Positions 46,036-55,738 of a stretch of 64,000 nt of DNA are shown here, one piece after another. The number at the start of each line of letters is the position of its first letter. The stretch's first letter is position 1. Under the pieces are notes generated by a model. The model did no database searches and was not told the origin of the DNA. It saw nothing but the letters and a program-made list of their open reading frames with translations. The stretch covers positions 124,001 through 188,000 of the forward strand of contig CAVZLD010000011.1 in NCBI GenBank assembly GCA_963776055.1, in the 5' to 3' direction. The position numbers were made by a program, and so were the translations under genes. Source of the stretch: CAVZLD01 sp963776055. Lineage in GTDB: Bacteria > Planctomycetota > Planctomycetia > Pirellulales > Pirellulaceae.

Positions 46036-46324
46036 GCAACCCGAAGCGTCACCGCGAGATCTTGGTCGGTCGGCGTAACCGATGCCCTCGCTGGCGCTCT
46101 GTGAAGTTGCACGTTCCGCTCTATCTCAACCCGAAGCGTAAGCGAGGAAACACGTTAGAGCCGTTGGGGTGTGTCTTCCTCGCTTGACGCCTTCTTGAAG
46201 TTTCGCACTCGGCCCTTCGGGCATCGTTTCTCGGCCAAAAATGTTGCCTCGCATCCTAAGAAGCGTCAGCGAGAGCATCAGTTACGCCGATTGGTCAAGA
46301 TCCCTCGCTGATGCTTCGGGTTCG
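46036..46324. repeat. Cluster of REP-like elements CAACCCGAAGCGTNANCGAG with a large hairpin
   Basis: Related copies sit at 46036-46058 (+), 46128-46150 (+), 46251-46279 (+, degenerate) and 46302-46324 (inverted). The second copy forms an imperfect stem with a partner: GAAGCGTAAGCGAGGAA at 46133-46149 pairs with TTCCTCGCTTGACGCCTTC at 46176-46194. Short palindromic families of this kind are common in bacterial intergenic regions. Confidence 0.7.
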
Positions 46325-46786
46325 GATGCACGCCAAGTGCGCAACTCGAAAAGCCGACACTCAAGATACTTGCGAACAACTGCGCAACGTCAACAATATA
46401 ACTTGTTTCGTCGCGCGGCCGGAAGTAAAATTGCGACTGCAGGTAGAACGTCAGCTGGACTCGGTCTGGCAGACGACTCGTTTCGGATGACGAAAGTGCG
46501 TTTCAAGACGCGATCCGAAGAGGGTGAAGTTCCTGCTGAGCCATGTTTTTTTCAGAACTCTTGGCTCGGCGGGAGCCTTGTTCTCCCAGTTGCGAGATGC
46601 GCTCGAGATAAAGAGCCGCCAGAGTTTAGCGGGGCTCGCTCGCGAGTAGACCGATGTGGCGAAACACTTGCGAGTGTTCTGCTTCATCGGCTTTTTTCGT
46701 GCGTATCAGCGCAGGTGGCCGCGGCGGCCTGCCCGTGAAAAGGAGACGCGGTAGGCGCGAGTCAGACGCAATACATCTGCTATGAC

Positions 46787-46866
46787 TGACGGCGGCGCGG
46801 TTACAAAACTCGAACGGCCAACGGGAGTTGACAATCTACTGTTTTCGCGTTGCCTCCTGAGCATCA
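46787..46866 (+). repeat. 80-base element, copy A of a two-copy dispersed repeat
   Basis: It begins TGACGGCGGCGC-GTTA and includes CCAACGGGNGT and GCGTTGCC. The other copy starts at 62237 with the same 34-base distance to ACGGG. In copy A an ATG precedes the element (46782), giving a short frame MTDGGAVTKLERPTGV. See copy B. Confidence 0.6.
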
Positions 46867-46899
46867 TTCGCCACGCCGCAGTGCATGGCACACGGAGCA

Positions 46900-47157
46900 A
46901 TGGATATGATAAACCAATCGGAACGCACTGAGGCAAATCGACAATATTCCGCAGCGTACGCAGCGCACTACACGGAACACGATTTGCCTTCCGCACTTCG
47001 GCTTTACAGGCAAGTCATTGCATTGCACCCCGGTGATCCCGAAGCGGAATACTCTCGAGCGCAGATCCAGAATATCGTAAACGAAGTGGTCCCAAAGCAG
47101 GAACTCCTGGATGCTCAAGTGAAACTCGCAATGGCCCACTTTGAGCACAGCGCATGA
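46900..47157 (+). CDS. Small TPR-like protein
   Basis: The 85-residue protein starts at 46900 (CGGAG upstream of the ATG; another ATG lies at 46885). It contains one tetratricopeptide-like helical pair: QYSAAYAAHYTEHDLPSALR, then LYRQVIALHPGDPEAEYSRA, where the A-x-x-x-Y-x-x-x-I and the final HPGDPEA-type turn are typical. The C-terminal helix is KQELLDAQVKLAMAHFEHSA. The function is unknown; such single repeats are scaffold proteins. It is followed by the C69 peptidase gene 144 bases on, same strand. Confidence 0.65.
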   Translation: MDMINQSERTEANRQYSAAYAAHYTEHDLPSALRLYRQVIALHPGDPEAEYSRAQIQNIVNEVVPKQELLDAQVKLAMAHFEHSA

Positions 47158-47301
47158 ATTCAAAAGGGACGTCTGCGCTACGCGCGAATCGCTTCGGAGT
47201 TGCACGCGCAGGGAGCGGAGTGAAACGCGACGAGGGCAATGCGGATTCTCGAAACGAAGGCGAATTAACTTCTGAAGACTGCTGAATTACGGAGACTGAA
47301 C

Positions 47302-48876
47302 GTGCAGAAATCCACGATGATGGCCGCGGTGCTGGTATCTTGTTTCTTGTCGAGCTTTGGCTCTATTCATGTTGCGGCATGCACCTCGATCATGGTGGGC
47401 AGGAAGGCGTCTACGGACGGCTCGGTCCTGACGTCGCACACGTGTGACAGCCATCGTACGGGATCGCAGATCCTCGTGATACCAGCTGCGACATACCAGG
47501 CCGGCTCGGAGCGTTTGCTGACCAAGCGTCGCGACGATGACAGCGGGCCCATGAAAAGCTACGGTCGGGAGCCGACCGGAAGCATACCCCAAGTCCCTTC
47601 AACCCTGGGCTACTTGGCGCCCGCCTACGCGGCCATGAACGAGCGGCAGCTGGCCATCGGCGAATCCACGTTTGGCGGCCGCGATGAGATGCTTAGCAAA
47701 AAGGGACTCATCGACTGCGAAACGCTCACCCGCCTAATGCTCGAACGGGCCACGACGGCGCGTGAGGCGATTCGCATCGGCGGCAAACTGATCGAGCAGT
47801 ACGGCTGGTGTGATGCCGGCGAAGCGCTGACGATTGCTGATCCCATGGAGGTGTGGCTGATGGAGATCATTGGGCCCGGCGCGGAGAAGGTCGGTGCCGT
47901 TTGGGTGGCCCAACGAATTCCCGATGACCATGTTTGCGTCGTTGCCAATTCCGCTCGAATTGGTGAAATCGATGTCGCCGAGCGGGATCGGTTTCTAGCG
48001 TCGGACAACGTGATCCACGTTGCAGAGAAGATGAACTTCTGGAACCCCGATCGCGGCCAACCATTCCGATTCTACGAGGCGTACAACCCCACGGGGCGAA
48101 CTAGCGTTGCGGCCACTCGCCGCGAGTGGCGCGTTCTCGACCTATTGGCGCCATCGCTTCAATTGGATGCCAACAGTGATGTATTCCCCTTCTCGGTCAA
48201 ACCCGAACAGCTCGTGGGACCGGAGAAGATCATGGAGATCTTTCGCGATACGTTCGAAGGTACGGAGTATGACGTCGTAAAAGATCTGACGGTGACGGAC
48301 GAGGAAGGAAAAGCAGTCAAGAGTCCGCTGGCCAATCCTTTCATGCCGTATGACATGAACAAGCTGTTGCGCATCAACGGCGGCTGGGGCTGGCGAGGAG
48401 AGAGGCCTTTGGCACGTTGGTACTGCATGTACGTTACGGTGACGCAATCTCGATCTTGGCTACCGGACCCGGTTGGGGGCATTTGTTGGTTCGGATATGG
48501 GAATCCGGCGACGACAACCTATCTACCTCTCTATGCGGGAATCACCGATTTGCCGCAGGATTTCCAGACGGACGGGCGTACGACCGGTTTCAGCCGACGC
48601 GCTGCTTGGTGGGCTTTCAACCGCGCCGCCACGCTCGCGGCCCAACGGTGGGGCGACATGCGTGTCGACGTGGCCGAGGTCCGCGACCCGCTGCAGGAAA
48701 AATTCCTGGCTTCCCAAAGCGAAGTTGCACAAACGGCATGTCGGCTCATCGACGAAGACCCGCTTAAGGCCCGCGTCTATTTGACCGAAGTCACGCGCAA
48801 GGCATGTTCTGAGGCAACGGAAGCCTATTGGAATCTCGGCGACCTGTTGTGGACAAAATACGACGAGAGCTGGTAA
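47302..48876 (+). CDS. Secreted C69-family peptidase (dipeptidase PepD-like)
   Basis: The 524-residue protein starts with GTG at 47302 (GGAG eight bases before). A signal peptide (AVLVSCFLSSFGSIHVAA) ends exactly at Cys27, the N-terminal nucleophile of the mature enzyme (CTSIMVGRKAS). Family marks are TDGSVLTSHTCDSHRTGSQI, then QLAIGESTFGGR, LIEQYGWCDAGEALTIADPM and VCVVANSARIGEID. The C-terminal half has FGYGNPATTTYLPLYAGI. C69 enzymes are Ntn-hydrolases acting on dipeptides or amide bonds; export suggests peptide scavenging in the periplasm. Confidence 0.9.
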   Translation: MQKSTMMAAVLVSCFLSSFGSIHVAACTSIMVGRKASTDGSVLTSHTCDSHRTGSQILVIPAATYQAGSERLLTKRRDDDSGPMKSYGREPTGSIPQVPSTLGYLAPAYAAMNERQLAIGESTFGGRDEMLSKKGLIDCETLTRLMLERATTAREAIRIGGKLIEQYGWCDAGEALTIADPMEVWLMEIIGPGAEKVGAVWVAQRIPDDHVCVVANSARIGEIDVAERDRFLASDNVIHVAEKMNFWNPDRGQPFRFYEAYNPTGRTSVAATRREWRVLDLLAPSLQLDANSDVFPFSVKPEQLVGPEKIMEIFRDTFEGTEYDVVKDLTVTDEEGKAVKSPLANPFMPYDMNKLLRINGGWGWRGERPLARWYCMYVTVTQSRSWLPDPVGGICWFGYGNPATTTYLPLYAGITDLPQDFQTDGRTTGFSRRAAWWAFNRAATLAAQRWGDMRVDVAEVRDPLQEKFLASQSEVAQTACRLIDEDPLKARVYLTEVTRKACSEATEAYWNLGDLLWTKYDESW

Positions 48877-48899
48877 GCCCCACCCAGTTGGGCAGTTTT

Positions 48900-49838
48900 C
48901 TAGCGATTGCTTTTACTACGGGCATACTTGTACGACTTGACGGTCTCCCACGCGATCTGTTGGAACAGCCTGGCTTGTGAATTGGTGAGCCCCGATCGCG
49001 CACTGGTGACTTTGCCTTCGGGAGTTTCGCGGAAAAAGCAGGCGAAGTGAACAAGGCTGATCAGGTAAGCGCCCGCGTCGGAGAGGTGCATATCGTTCGG
49101 GCCGGCGTAGATGACTTTGTAGAAATCCGTTAGCCCAGGGACTTTCCCCGCTTCGATCTCCGTCTTCAGTCGAGCCAACGCCGGCCCGCCGGGGATGATC
49201 ATGACGGGCCGGCACGTGCCCGCCCTGATCTCGTCGGCCCGCGCCTTATTCATCTCGTTCATCACTCGTTCGATATAGGCCACGTGATTATCGACGGCTT
49301 GCTGCCAGGTCTTGGCCGGCTGGCCGATATCAATCTTCTGGCCACCGAGCTCCGATGTTCCCTTCGACCATTTGTCTTGGAACTTTTCCCCCGGCCATTG
49401 CACGTAAAGCCAAAGCTGACAAGTGGGCGTGTACTGGCGGGCGGCATCGAAAAACTTGCCCGAAAACTCGGCCTCATTGTCAATCGACCGTCCGTGGCCA
49501 GCAAACGGCTGTGTTACGAGATGGTCGATCGGTGCTAGGACCTGAAAAGCTTCTAACGGCCGATTCTCGCCAAAACCGGTGCCGGGATGATCCCACAGCC
49601 AATCGGTGGGTGCGCCGGGAATGGTGAAGCGATGATAGCGATACTTCTTGCCAGCCGACTCTGCCAACGGTTCCATCCAACCATTGACTGTATCGGTTAG
49701 GCTATTGCCAATGTGAAATGACGAAACCCCTCGCGCGGGCTCAGTTGCTGGCGGCTGGGCCAACGCCGTCGAGCGGCACGTAGCAAGGCCCACGGCGAGC
49801 GAAATCATCGTAAGCCCGCAACAATAAAGCCGGGTCAT
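48900..49838 (-). CDS. Secreted SGNH/GDSL-type hydrolase
   Basis: The 312-residue protein has a signal peptide ending near STALAQ. SFHIGNSLTDTVNGWMEPLA carries the first SGNH block with the Ser nucleophile in GNSLTD (family GDS-like). AGPNDMHLSDAGAYLISLVH supplies the final Asp-His pair in the usual spacing. Between them HLVTQPFAGHGRSIDNEA and LWLYVQWPGEKFQDKW fill the middle blocks. Planctomycetal members are thought to act as acetyl-esterases on polysaccharides; the substrate is unproven. It lies 63 bases downstream of the GH89 gene on the same strand, so it probably belongs to that glycan-degrading unit. Confidence 0.8.
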   Translation of the reverse strand: MTRLYCCGLTMISLAVGLATCRSTALAQPPATEPARGVSSFHIGNSLTDTVNGWMEPLAESAGKKYRYHRFTIPGAPTDWLWDHPGTGFGENRPLEAFQVLAPIDHLVTQPFAGHGRSIDNEAEFSGKFFDAARQYTPTCQLWLYVQWPGEKFQDKWSKGTSELGGQKIDIGQPAKTWQQAVDNHVAYIERVMNEMNKARADEIRAGTCRPVMIIPGGPALARLKTEIEAGKVPGLTDFYKVIYAGPNDMHLSDAGAYLISLVHFACFFRETPEGKVTSARSGLTNSQARLFQQIAWETVKSYKYARSKSNR

Positions 49839-49901
49839 CGTTAAGTCCTTTGTTTGAGCTGTCGGAATGCTGTGCTCGCCCGTGCACCGGGCTCCGTGCC
49901 A

Positions 49902-52594
49902 CTACCGCTCAAACGCCATCACCTCGATGAGATGACGGCCCGAGTTGGCGGTGTTGCGTGGTTGCGTGACACGCAGGTGGCGGATCTTTCTGGGGCGTGA
50001 ACTTGAGTTCGTAACCGTCGATCGTGGAGAGTTTCCTGTTCTTGCGCTGGTCGGATAGGGTGAACCAGTTCTCGCCGTCGAGCGAGCCCTCCACGAGGAA
50101 GCCGTAGCTGCGTCGGTCCATGTAGAAGCCGACCACGACTACGCGACCGACGCTTGTCGTCTGCTCGAGATCGACACACCACCAAGCCGACTCCGGCCCG
50201 GTCGCTTCGACGTCGCAAGCCCAGAACGAGTTGGGCAAGTTGACTACACCGTCGTTGGCCAGTTCCGGCGGGTAGGGCGGCAACGCGGCGCCGCAGGTGA
50301 CCGGTTTGCCCGTGGTCAGACTCTTGATGGCCGGATAGTCGTCCGGATCGAAGGCGAAATAGGGCACACCGGATTTCAGCGATTGGGCCAAATCGGTGTC
50401 GAATTCGGCTCGGTACTTCTCGTAGAGCGATTTCGACGTCCTCGATCGGGCAGCGGCCGTTTGCCTCGATGGGAAAGCTCTCGGTTTGGCGAGCCCATTC
50501 GGCTTGCCAGCTCGGACCTTTTGGTCGAACGCTGCGGCGTCCCAATCTCCGCCCTCGGCCAAAGTCCGATCGAGTTCCTCATAGAACAACCGCCAACGAG
50601 GGGCATAGTAGTTACTCATCATGCCGGACCATTGGCGATTGGAGTAATCGTCCAGCGGTGTGGAGGGCTTGCCCCAAAGTGTGATGATCGTTCGGGCGTT
50701 CCATTCGTAGAGCCGCCGCTCTTCTTCCGTGGTCGCCCAACGTTTGGCCCGTTCCAGCCATGTGCCCAGCAGGTATTCGTCGTGCGATCCGAGTTGCGTG
50801 TCGAGATCCAGCAGCAGGCCCTGCAGCTTGTCGGAGGCCGTCTTGAGCGATTCGCGGTCCTGATCGTCGAAAGGCGTCGATCATCTGACGATAGTACAAG
50901 GCGGAGAGACTTCCGAGGGCCTGTCGCGTCACGTTGACCAGATCGAATTGATACGTGTCTTGATCGGCCAGCCGCTCGGCGCTGTCGAGCAGCGACTTCC
51001 AGGCCGCGAGCATTTCGTGTTCCAGCGTTCCGTTGAGTCCGATCTTGGGTCGGACGACAGCCAGGTTGTCGTGGCGCCCGGGCCTTTGATAGGCCGTGCG
51101 GTAGAGCGTTTTCCAGGCGGCTTGTGCCTCGGGCACGTCGGCCCCGTAACGACGTCGGACGAATCCCTCGATCCACTCTTCGATCTCGGGCGTCTGGTCG
51201 CGCCAGATCATGTCCGACTGAAACTCGTCGACGACCGGATTCCAGCCAATTCCCTCCATGATGAAGCCGATGCCCGACAGCTTTCCGCTCGCCTTCCCGC
51301 GTTGCTCCAGACGCCGCGCTCAAATCTCGGGCCATGTTATCCAAGCCACCGTGCAGGCTGACCGTGCCGCCGAAGTTCTGGATAATGCACCAGACCCACG
51401 GCTGACCGTAAAAGGCGTTTGTCAGACGCCAAGCCGGCCGCGATTCGCAGAAAAGGTCCAAGACGAGAAGCTTGTCTTGCGGACACGCTTCGCAGCAGGG
51501 CCTCGGCTTGCGGCGGTTTCCAGAACTGCGGAGCGTTGACAAACAGCCAGCCTTGCAGCACCCAAATCGCCTCGGGGTCGGCCTCGCTCATGGCCCGATG
51601 GATGGATCCGCCCATGGCTCGCAAGAACGCCGGGTCGTTGTTCGTGGGCGGCATTTCGATGAACGTGTCCGAGGCGTAAAGGTGATCGGTTCCGTAGAGC
51701 TTGGTCTGTTCCTCCACGAACACTCGGCCCACTTCGATGAATAGCGGATCGTCCGGGTCGATGAAATAGGTCGGTTCAAAGTCAATCCAGGGGCTGAGTT
51801 TCACGATCTTGGCATCGGGGAAAACGTCCTTCAGCGCTCGCGGAGCATGACCGGTAAAGCCCTGCAGGATGGGCGTCATGCCGAGTTGCCGCTGTCGTTG
51901 GACGATCTTCTTTTCCAGTTCGACATGTCGGTCAATCCAACTGTCGGGCAATGGTCCGGCCCAGCGATCGATGCAACCCATCCATCCGAAGGGCAGGTAG
52001 CCAGGGCCGACGAAGAAATCCTGCAGATGTTCGTTGGAAAGCCCAAACCGTCGGCCGACTTCTCGCCATACGCCCTCCTGACCGGTTACCGAAAGCGGCG
52101 CGTTCACACCGTACAGTGCCATGAGATCGATCATCCGCTGCCACTCGTTCCAGTCCCAGTAGGCCATCGTGTAGCTGAAACTGCAGTAGTTGAAGTAGTA
52201 GCGATACTTGTGCGGGGAGACGATGCGGATCTTCTCCGGCACGCTGGGCAGCGGGTCGGGAAGGTCCAACTGTCGCGATCGCCAAGTGACTTGGCAGTGG
52301 GCGCAATGCTTCAAATACCAGTTGAGTCCCGAGGCCATCGAGACACCATTGTTGCCGCGGATCAGAATCCGACCGTTGCCCACGCTTTCCAACTCGAACA
52401 CGTCTTGGCCATTCGCCTGCGGGATTTCCTGGAACAGAAATCGACTCGGCCCGCTGGGGCAGTAACCGCTGCAAAAGGCCTTCGGCCGCTTGCGTGGCCA
52501 TGTTGTGCGGTGATGTCTTCACGTCTGCCGTTTGGGCGCGTGTTGCGAAGAGGCAAACCGTGAACAAGAAGGTCGCGATGAAGCTTCGAGTCAT
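49902..52594 (-). CDS. Alpha-N-acetylglucosaminidase (GH89) with C-terminal F5/8-type domain (about seven frameshifts)
   Basis: The protein is about 890 residues in several frames. The N-terminal signal (SFIATFLFTVCLFATRAQTA) is followed by an intact 354-codon piece with NGVSMASGLNWYLKHCAHCQ, the YYFNYCSFSYTMAYWDWNEW segment and MALYGVNAPLSVTGQEGVWR, then MPPTNNDPAFLRAMG, all GH89 landmarks. Other pieces supply LLVLDLFCESRPAWRLTNAF, GIGWNPVVDEFQSDMIWRDQ, and SNYYAPRWRLFYEELDRTLA. A C-terminal carbohydrate-binding-like domain follows (WWCVDLEQTTSVGRVVVVGF; FLVEGSLDGENWFTLSDQRK) and the chain ends HLIEVMAFER. It would remove alpha-linked GlcNAc. Sixteen bases separate it from the GH27 gene. Confidence 0.83.
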
Positions 52595-52610
52595 CGTAGG
52601 AAATCCTCTT

Positions 52611-53804
52611 CTAACGGACGGTCACCATCACCACACCATGTGCAGGAACCATGGACGAGAAGGCGCCATGGTAATTCGCCGATCTGGTTGTGTCCCACAG
52701 ATCCGTCACGGTCATCTCCAGACGCTGTGGGATTCCGATCTCGGCCCACCGAAATCCGATTCGTGCTTCCTGTTGGGAACGATTGAATAGGACCACGGCG
52801 CGGGTGCCGTCATACAGTTCTTTGCTCCAAACCTCAAAATCACCATCGTCCCGGACCTTGCGTCCTTGGCGTCCGAGTGGGTCCTGATTGACGGCGATGA
52901 CATCCTGATTGGTCAGGATCGCCAGCGTCTCGGGCGTCATGTGGCGTAGGTCATTGCCCAACATCAGCGGTGCCGCCAAGATGCACCACAAACTGAAGTG
53001 AGCCTGGCTCTCGTCAAACGTCAATTGGCCGTTCCCAACTTCAAGCATGTCCGGATCATTCCAATGACCGGGACCGGCACTGGCTTCCAGTCCCACTTGC
53101 TGATCCAGGATTTTCGTGAAGCCAATGAAGTTCTCAACTTGGACGCCGTTGGAATGCGTCTGCTCGCCACAGTCCCAACACGGACGAATGTCAAACGTAG
53201 TTCGCCACAGATTGCCAACCTCCGGCGCCCAGGTCCAGGGCTGGGAAACACCCCATTCACAAATGCTAAAAACGACGGGCCGACCAGCGGTGCGGAGTGC
53301 GTTTCGCATCAATCGATAACTGTCCGGTGCGCTTTGATTGCCGGTGTTACACCAATCGTACTTCAGGTAATCCACACCCCACGCGGCATATTGACGAGCA
53401 TCCTGGTATTCGTGGCCCAAACTTCCGGGGAATCCTCCACACGTGAGATAGCCTGCATCCGAATAGATACCGAACTTCAGGCCCTTCTCGTGAAGATAGT
53501 CTGCCAAGGCTTTGATACCGGAAGGAAACTTATCCGGATCGGCCATGATATTACCATGTTCGTCACGGGCAATCTGCCAACCGTCGTCGATCACGATGTA
53601 CTCGTATCCGGCATCTTTCAGTCCCTTCTCGACAATTGTATTCGCGATACTTTTGACAAGATCCTCGTTGATGTTCAGGCGGAACGTGTTCCAGCTGTTC
53701 CAACCCATGGGAGGTGTGCGGGCCAATTGGTCCCAATCGTCGGCTGCGTTCAAACAACCAGCCCCAATGCATGGAATCAGAATGGCCAGGAAGACCGTCT
53801 TCAT
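52611..53804 (-). CDS. Secreted GH27 alpha-galactosidase
   Basis: The 397-residue protein starts with a signal peptide (MKTVFLAILIPCIGAGCLNA). The TIM barrel opens with RTPPMGWNSWNTFRLNINED. YIVIDDGWQIARDEHGNIMA, the FGIYSDAGYLTCGGFPGSLG segment and VDYLKYDWCN follow, the last holding the catalytic nucleophile Asp; CEWGVSQPWTW and GHWNDPDMLEVGNG are further GH27 signatures. The C-terminal beta domain is present. It removes terminal alpha-galactose. The gene is intact, though both neighbours are frameshifted. It lies in a leftward unit with the beta-helix, GH89 and SGNH genes. An ATG at 53816 is an alternative start. Confidence 0.92.
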   Translation of the reverse strand: MKTVFLAILIPCIGAGCLNAADDWDQLARTPPMGWNSWNTFRLNINEDLVKSIANTIVEKGLKDAGYEYIVIDDGWQIARDEHGNIMADPDKFPSGIKALADYLHEKGLKFGIYSDAGYLTCGGFPGSLGHEYQDARQYAAWGVDYLKYDWCNTGNQSAPDSYRLMRNALRTAGRPVVFSICEWGVSQPWTWAPEVGNLWRTTFDIRPCWDCGEQTHSNGVQVENFIGFTKILDQQVGLEASAGPGHWNDPDMLEVGNGQLTFDESQAHFSLWCILAAPLMLGNDLRHMTPETLAILTNQDVIAVNQDPLGRQGRKVRDDGDFEVWSKELYDGTRAVVLFNRSQQEARIGFRWAEIGIPQRLEMTVTDLWDTTRSANYHGAFSSMVPAHGVVMVTVR

Positions 53805-53936
53805 GGAATCTCTCATGGAATGCGCCCTTCAGTGATACAACCTTCGAACTATGAAACGCAATCCTCGATTGTGACGTTGGTTCCATCCGTCCGCAAGTGA
53901 ATCGCCGACGAACGGTTGAGCAGCGTCACTTCCGGA

Positions 53937-55599
53937 TCACGGGTGGGCAGGCGGAAGGTACTCGATGGGGCCGATCGACGGTGCTCGATCACTCGGATGC
54001 GGTGTTTCGAAGAAATCCATACCTGCCGCTCCCGGCACTCTTCGGCCACTGCCGATGCATGGAGAATCTGCCGTGAGGCGAAATCGTCTCAGTCCGTCGC
54101 GTCCTTGCGCGTCTCGTGGGAAGCCGACAAACAGGGGATCGCCAAGGATCGCTCTTCGATCCTCCGGTCGGTTCTGATGCGTTCCGAAATAGAGGTTGCT
54201 GTCGAATACCGTACCGGTCGCCTTACCATACTCGTACGATGTCTGCTCTTCGGCGTAGAAGATGTTGTTCCAGAAGGTCGTGTTTTCCGGCCAGGGGCCG
54301 CCCCAGTTGTCCATTTCGAGCAGTGTGCGGTCGATTTCGGGATCGGGCTTCTTCGTGATGTAGATCAGGTTGTTGTAGATCTGCGTGTCACGACAAGGCC
54401 CACTAATGTGGAAGGTCGGCGAGAACATGCCTCTGCGTGGTGTCGGTCGCGGGCGTAGACCGTCGTTCACGCTGATGTTGTAGCGAACGACGGTGCCGAT
54501 GTTGCCGATGTTCTGGGGCATCTTGCTGCCGCCGTTGTTGCAGATCAGCAGAAACCCGCCCTCATTGTCGTGGCTGAAGTTGTACTGGATTAGTCGTGTT
54601 GCGGCAATTCCAGTCGGAGTCGAATCCTTGAGCGTCCCAGGGCGCCTTGTGATCGGAAACTTCGTTGTATTGGATGACGGTGTTGTCGGAACTCCACGGC
54701 CAAATTCCGGCCGCCGCTTCTCCTTCGGGCAGGAGGCGAGGACAGTCACGCATTACGTTGTGTTCGACCAAGGCCCCGTCGCATCCGATCGGCACGATCC
54801 CATCCCCCGGAATCTGCTCCAAGAGGTTGTTCGCGAATCACCACATTGAGGCTCGGATACCAGTCAGTCCGCGAGTGTAGCCGCCGGCATTGATGCCGTT
54901 TCGCTCGCATCGGGCGAGGTGGCATCCTTCGATCAGCAGGCCGTCGAATCGCGAACGTTTTCTGCGGCCGCGGTTTTGCCACTTGATCGCACTGCCGCCG
55001 CCACGCCGTTCTTGACCAGGCTGCCGTTGACGTCGTGGATATAGAGATCGTGCAGTTGGACATGGTGAGCGGTACCGAAGTCTTCGATCTCCACCAGGAC
55101 GCCTCGGCGTCTCGGCTGCCGATCTTCTCCCAGGTTGGTGATCTCGAGGTTGCGGATTTCCCAATACTCGACATTGAACAGGTGAATCGTCGCCGGCATG
55201 ACGCCTTGGCCGTCGATTCGCGGTCTGGGTCCCTCTCCGTATCGATCGATCACGATTGGCCGGGGCTGACCATCGATGAAGTGCGCCCGAGCCTTGCGGC
55301 TTGAATTGCCCAGAAAAGCGCGAGCCAGCCTTGAGCAGGATTCTGTCGCCGGGTTGAAAGTGGTTCGCGTTGACCGGTGCAAGCGACTGCCAGGCGGTCT
55401 CGCGTGATCGGCCCGCAGCCTCGTCCGAGCCGTGTTGGCTGTCCACATAGAACTCCGCGGCCAGAATATTGCGGGCGGCAACACTCATGCAGCAAACAAC
55501 CATAATCAATCCGGCCATGGTACGGATCATGCTGCCCTTGTTCATCGCAAAACTCACCCATGCGTCGTGTGTTGCCGTTTTCCCGTGTTCGCACGTCAT
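53937..55599 (-). CDS. Secreted right-handed beta-helix protein (polysaccharide lyase-like; about five frameshifts)
   Basis: The start at 55599 has a strong GGGAGG site. A signal segment (MAGLIMVVCCMSVAARNILA) leads to AEFYVDSQHGSDEAAGRSRE, the classic DUF1565/pectate-lyase-like opening. The helix coils then appear in turn: VEYWEIRNLEITNLGED, VQLHDLYIHDVNG, NGINAGGYTRG, GALVEHNVMRDCPRLL, NTVIQYNEVSDHKAPWDAQG, RLIQYNFSHDNEGGFLLICN, and RDTQIYNNLIYITKKPDPEI. The last 270 codons are intact. It probably cleaves or binds an acidic or complex glycan. Frame shifts fall near 55320, 55020, 54860, 54800 and 54600. A further shift could extend the end to 53849. Confidence 0.78.
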
Positions 55600-55738
55600 G
55601 TTGTCCTCCCGACGAAAGTTGACGACCTGGTCTGAATGCGGCGCAGCTACGTATGCCAAGCACTGCAATCGATGGCGGTGTCAAGTCACCGCTAAGTTCT
55701 CCAGAGACGGAAGCTTCCACAAGTTGTGTTCGAGTAGG

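Larger units (their letters stand above)
45703..46899. other. Long gene-poor interval with repeats
   Basis: About 1.2 kb without a supported protein gene. It contains a cluster of four REP-like elements (46036-46324) and one copy of an 80-base element at 46787. Open frames (for example 45856-46104 or 46241-46738) lack motifs and overlap the repeats. It looks like accumulated non-coding or decayed sequence. Confidence 0.55.
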
